Made by a program: the position numbers and the translations under genes. A stretch of DNA of 64,000 nucleotides from Trichloromonas sp034006665 (GTDB lineage: Bacteria; Desulfobacterota; Desulfuromonadia; Desulfuromonadales; Trichloromonadaceae): NCBI RefSeq assembly GCF_034006665.1, contig NZ_JAVESI010000013.1:16783-80782 (forward strand), read 5' to 3'. Under the pieces are notes generated by a model. It saw nothing but the letters and a program-made list of their open reading frames with translations, was not told the DNA's origin and did no database searches. Shown one piece after another: positions 63,568 through 64,000 of the stretch (its first letter is position 1; each line of letters starts with the position of its first letter).

Positions 63568-63879
63568 ACACTCCAAGCACTCTCCTGCCAGCGGATTACG
63601 CCGCCTGGCTGGCTTCCCTCAAAAAACGGATCAGCGGTGCCCGACAACGGGCGCTTCTTGCCGCGAACGAAGAGCAGATCCGGCTCTACCACGAAATCGG
63701 CGCGGAAATTTTACAGCGGCAAAGCCATCATGGCTGGGGCGCCAAGGTCATCGACCGGCTTTCATCCGACCTGCGGGCCGAGTTCCCGGACATGAAGGGT
63801 TTTTCCAGCCGCAACCTCAAATACATGAAGGTATTCGCACAGGTTTGCCCGGAACTTCAAATTGGGCAGCAAACCCCCC
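63564..63879 (+). pseudogene. YhcG-like (DUF1016/PDDEXK) nuclease gene, truncated by an insertion sequence
   Basis: About 105 codons are family-like: WLASLKKRISGARQRALLAANEEQIRLYHEIGAEILQRQSHHGWGAKVIDRLSSDLRAEFPDMKGFSSRNLKYMKVFAQVCPELQIGQQ, the DUF1016 N-terminal domain. The gene then passes at about 63880 into insertion-sequence DNA and stops at 63923 after 14 foreign codons. The PDDEXK nuclease domain is missing. The ATG overlaps the hsdM stop as ATGA, as is usual for this accessory gene of type I systems. Confidence 0.85.
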
Positions 63880-64000
63880 TGTGTCAGGATAGATGTCGCC
63901 TCTCTTTGAGAGCCTTTGAGTGAACCCCGAGGGGCTGAAAGTGAAATTGTATGACTCACTATTCTGAAGAGTTAAAGACGAGTCTCATCGCCCGGATGCT
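63880..64000 (+). mobile_element. Left end of an IS3-like insertion sequence, cut by the window edge
   Basis: The sequence similarity to YhcG ends at 63879; TGTGTCAGG (63880-63888) starts an unrelated segment. TG at the terminus and a transposase gene some 70 bp inside are typical of IS3-family elements. The right end, inverted repeat and target duplication lie outside the window. Confidence 0.6.
63951..64000 (+). CDS. IS3-family transposase OrfA (start only)
   Basis: ATG at 63951 followed by THYSEELKTSLIARML, the beginning of OrfA proteins of IS3-family elements (HTH protein that continues with a Leu-zipper region). Only 16 codons are inside the window, so the assignment rests on a short match. 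Confidence 0.5.
   Translation, partial: MTHYSEELKTSLIARM

Overview
The window is GC-rich and densely packed with genes, and its content suggests a Desulfuromonadales-type (Geobacter/Desulfuromonas-like) deltaproteobacterium. The grounds are a myxobacteria-like pfa secondary-lipid synthase operon, sigma-54 enhancer-binding regulation, a PEP-CTERM protein, a cyclic beta-1,2-glucan synthase and many small envelope-stress proteins. The taxonomic assignment is inference from gene content; there is no rRNA here.

1-12 kb (minus strand): a pfa operon read as enoyl reductase (pfaD/pfa1), KS-MAT-5xACP-KR-DH megasynthase (pfaA/pfa2) and KS-CLF-AT megasynthase (pfa3-like, running off the left edge). 12-16 kb: housekeeping genes, namely a DUF1499 lipoprotein, the minus-strand operon nadB - chorismate mutase - stand-alone DAHP-synthase N-terminal domain, a lytic transglycosylase, a tRNA-Gly(GCC), then a decayed IS4-type transposase.

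16.8-51.4 kb: a signalling and envelope/osmotic stress island. It opens with a CheB-CheR-PAS fusion and a PAS/sigma-54 activator. Three copies of one regulatory module follow at about 21.3, 38.2 and 45.5 kb. Each has an inverted-repeat enhancer (8-bp arms, 18-bp spacer), an IHF-like site and a -24/-12 sigma-54 promoter. They stand in front of (A) a PEP-CTERM protein, a PRC-barrel protein, YqjD/DUF883, holin-like and DUF3618 membrane proteins; (B) a DUF4398 lipoprotein, an OmpA-like lipoprotein, CsbD, a BON protein, small membrane proteins and a phospholipase D-like protein; (C) an ABM-domain protein, a BON lipoprotein, a GH13 branching-type enzyme, a radical SAM protein and a histidine kinase. 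Two large genes in this island look damaged: an AI-2E transporter carries a 76-bp frameshifting duplication, and the cyclic glucan synthase has one in-frame amber codon. An intact IS with 16-bp terminal repeats and a 4-bp target duplication lies just upstream of module B.

51.4-64 kb: a mobile, accessory region. It holds an ArsB/ACR3 C-terminal fragment with a hexanucleotide expansion; an HTH gene and an excisionase-integrase-HD nuclease operon; a convergent, translationally coupled trio (ParB-like protein, 776-aa recombinase-like protein, about 1060-aa tyrosine recombinase); then, divergently, a type I methyltransferase (hsdM) and a yhcG/DUF1016 gene cut off by an IS3-like element at the right edge. 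The trio is the best candidate for a little-described mobile/defence-island module. The three-copy sigma-54 regulon is the best candidate for an undescribed regulatory circuit.
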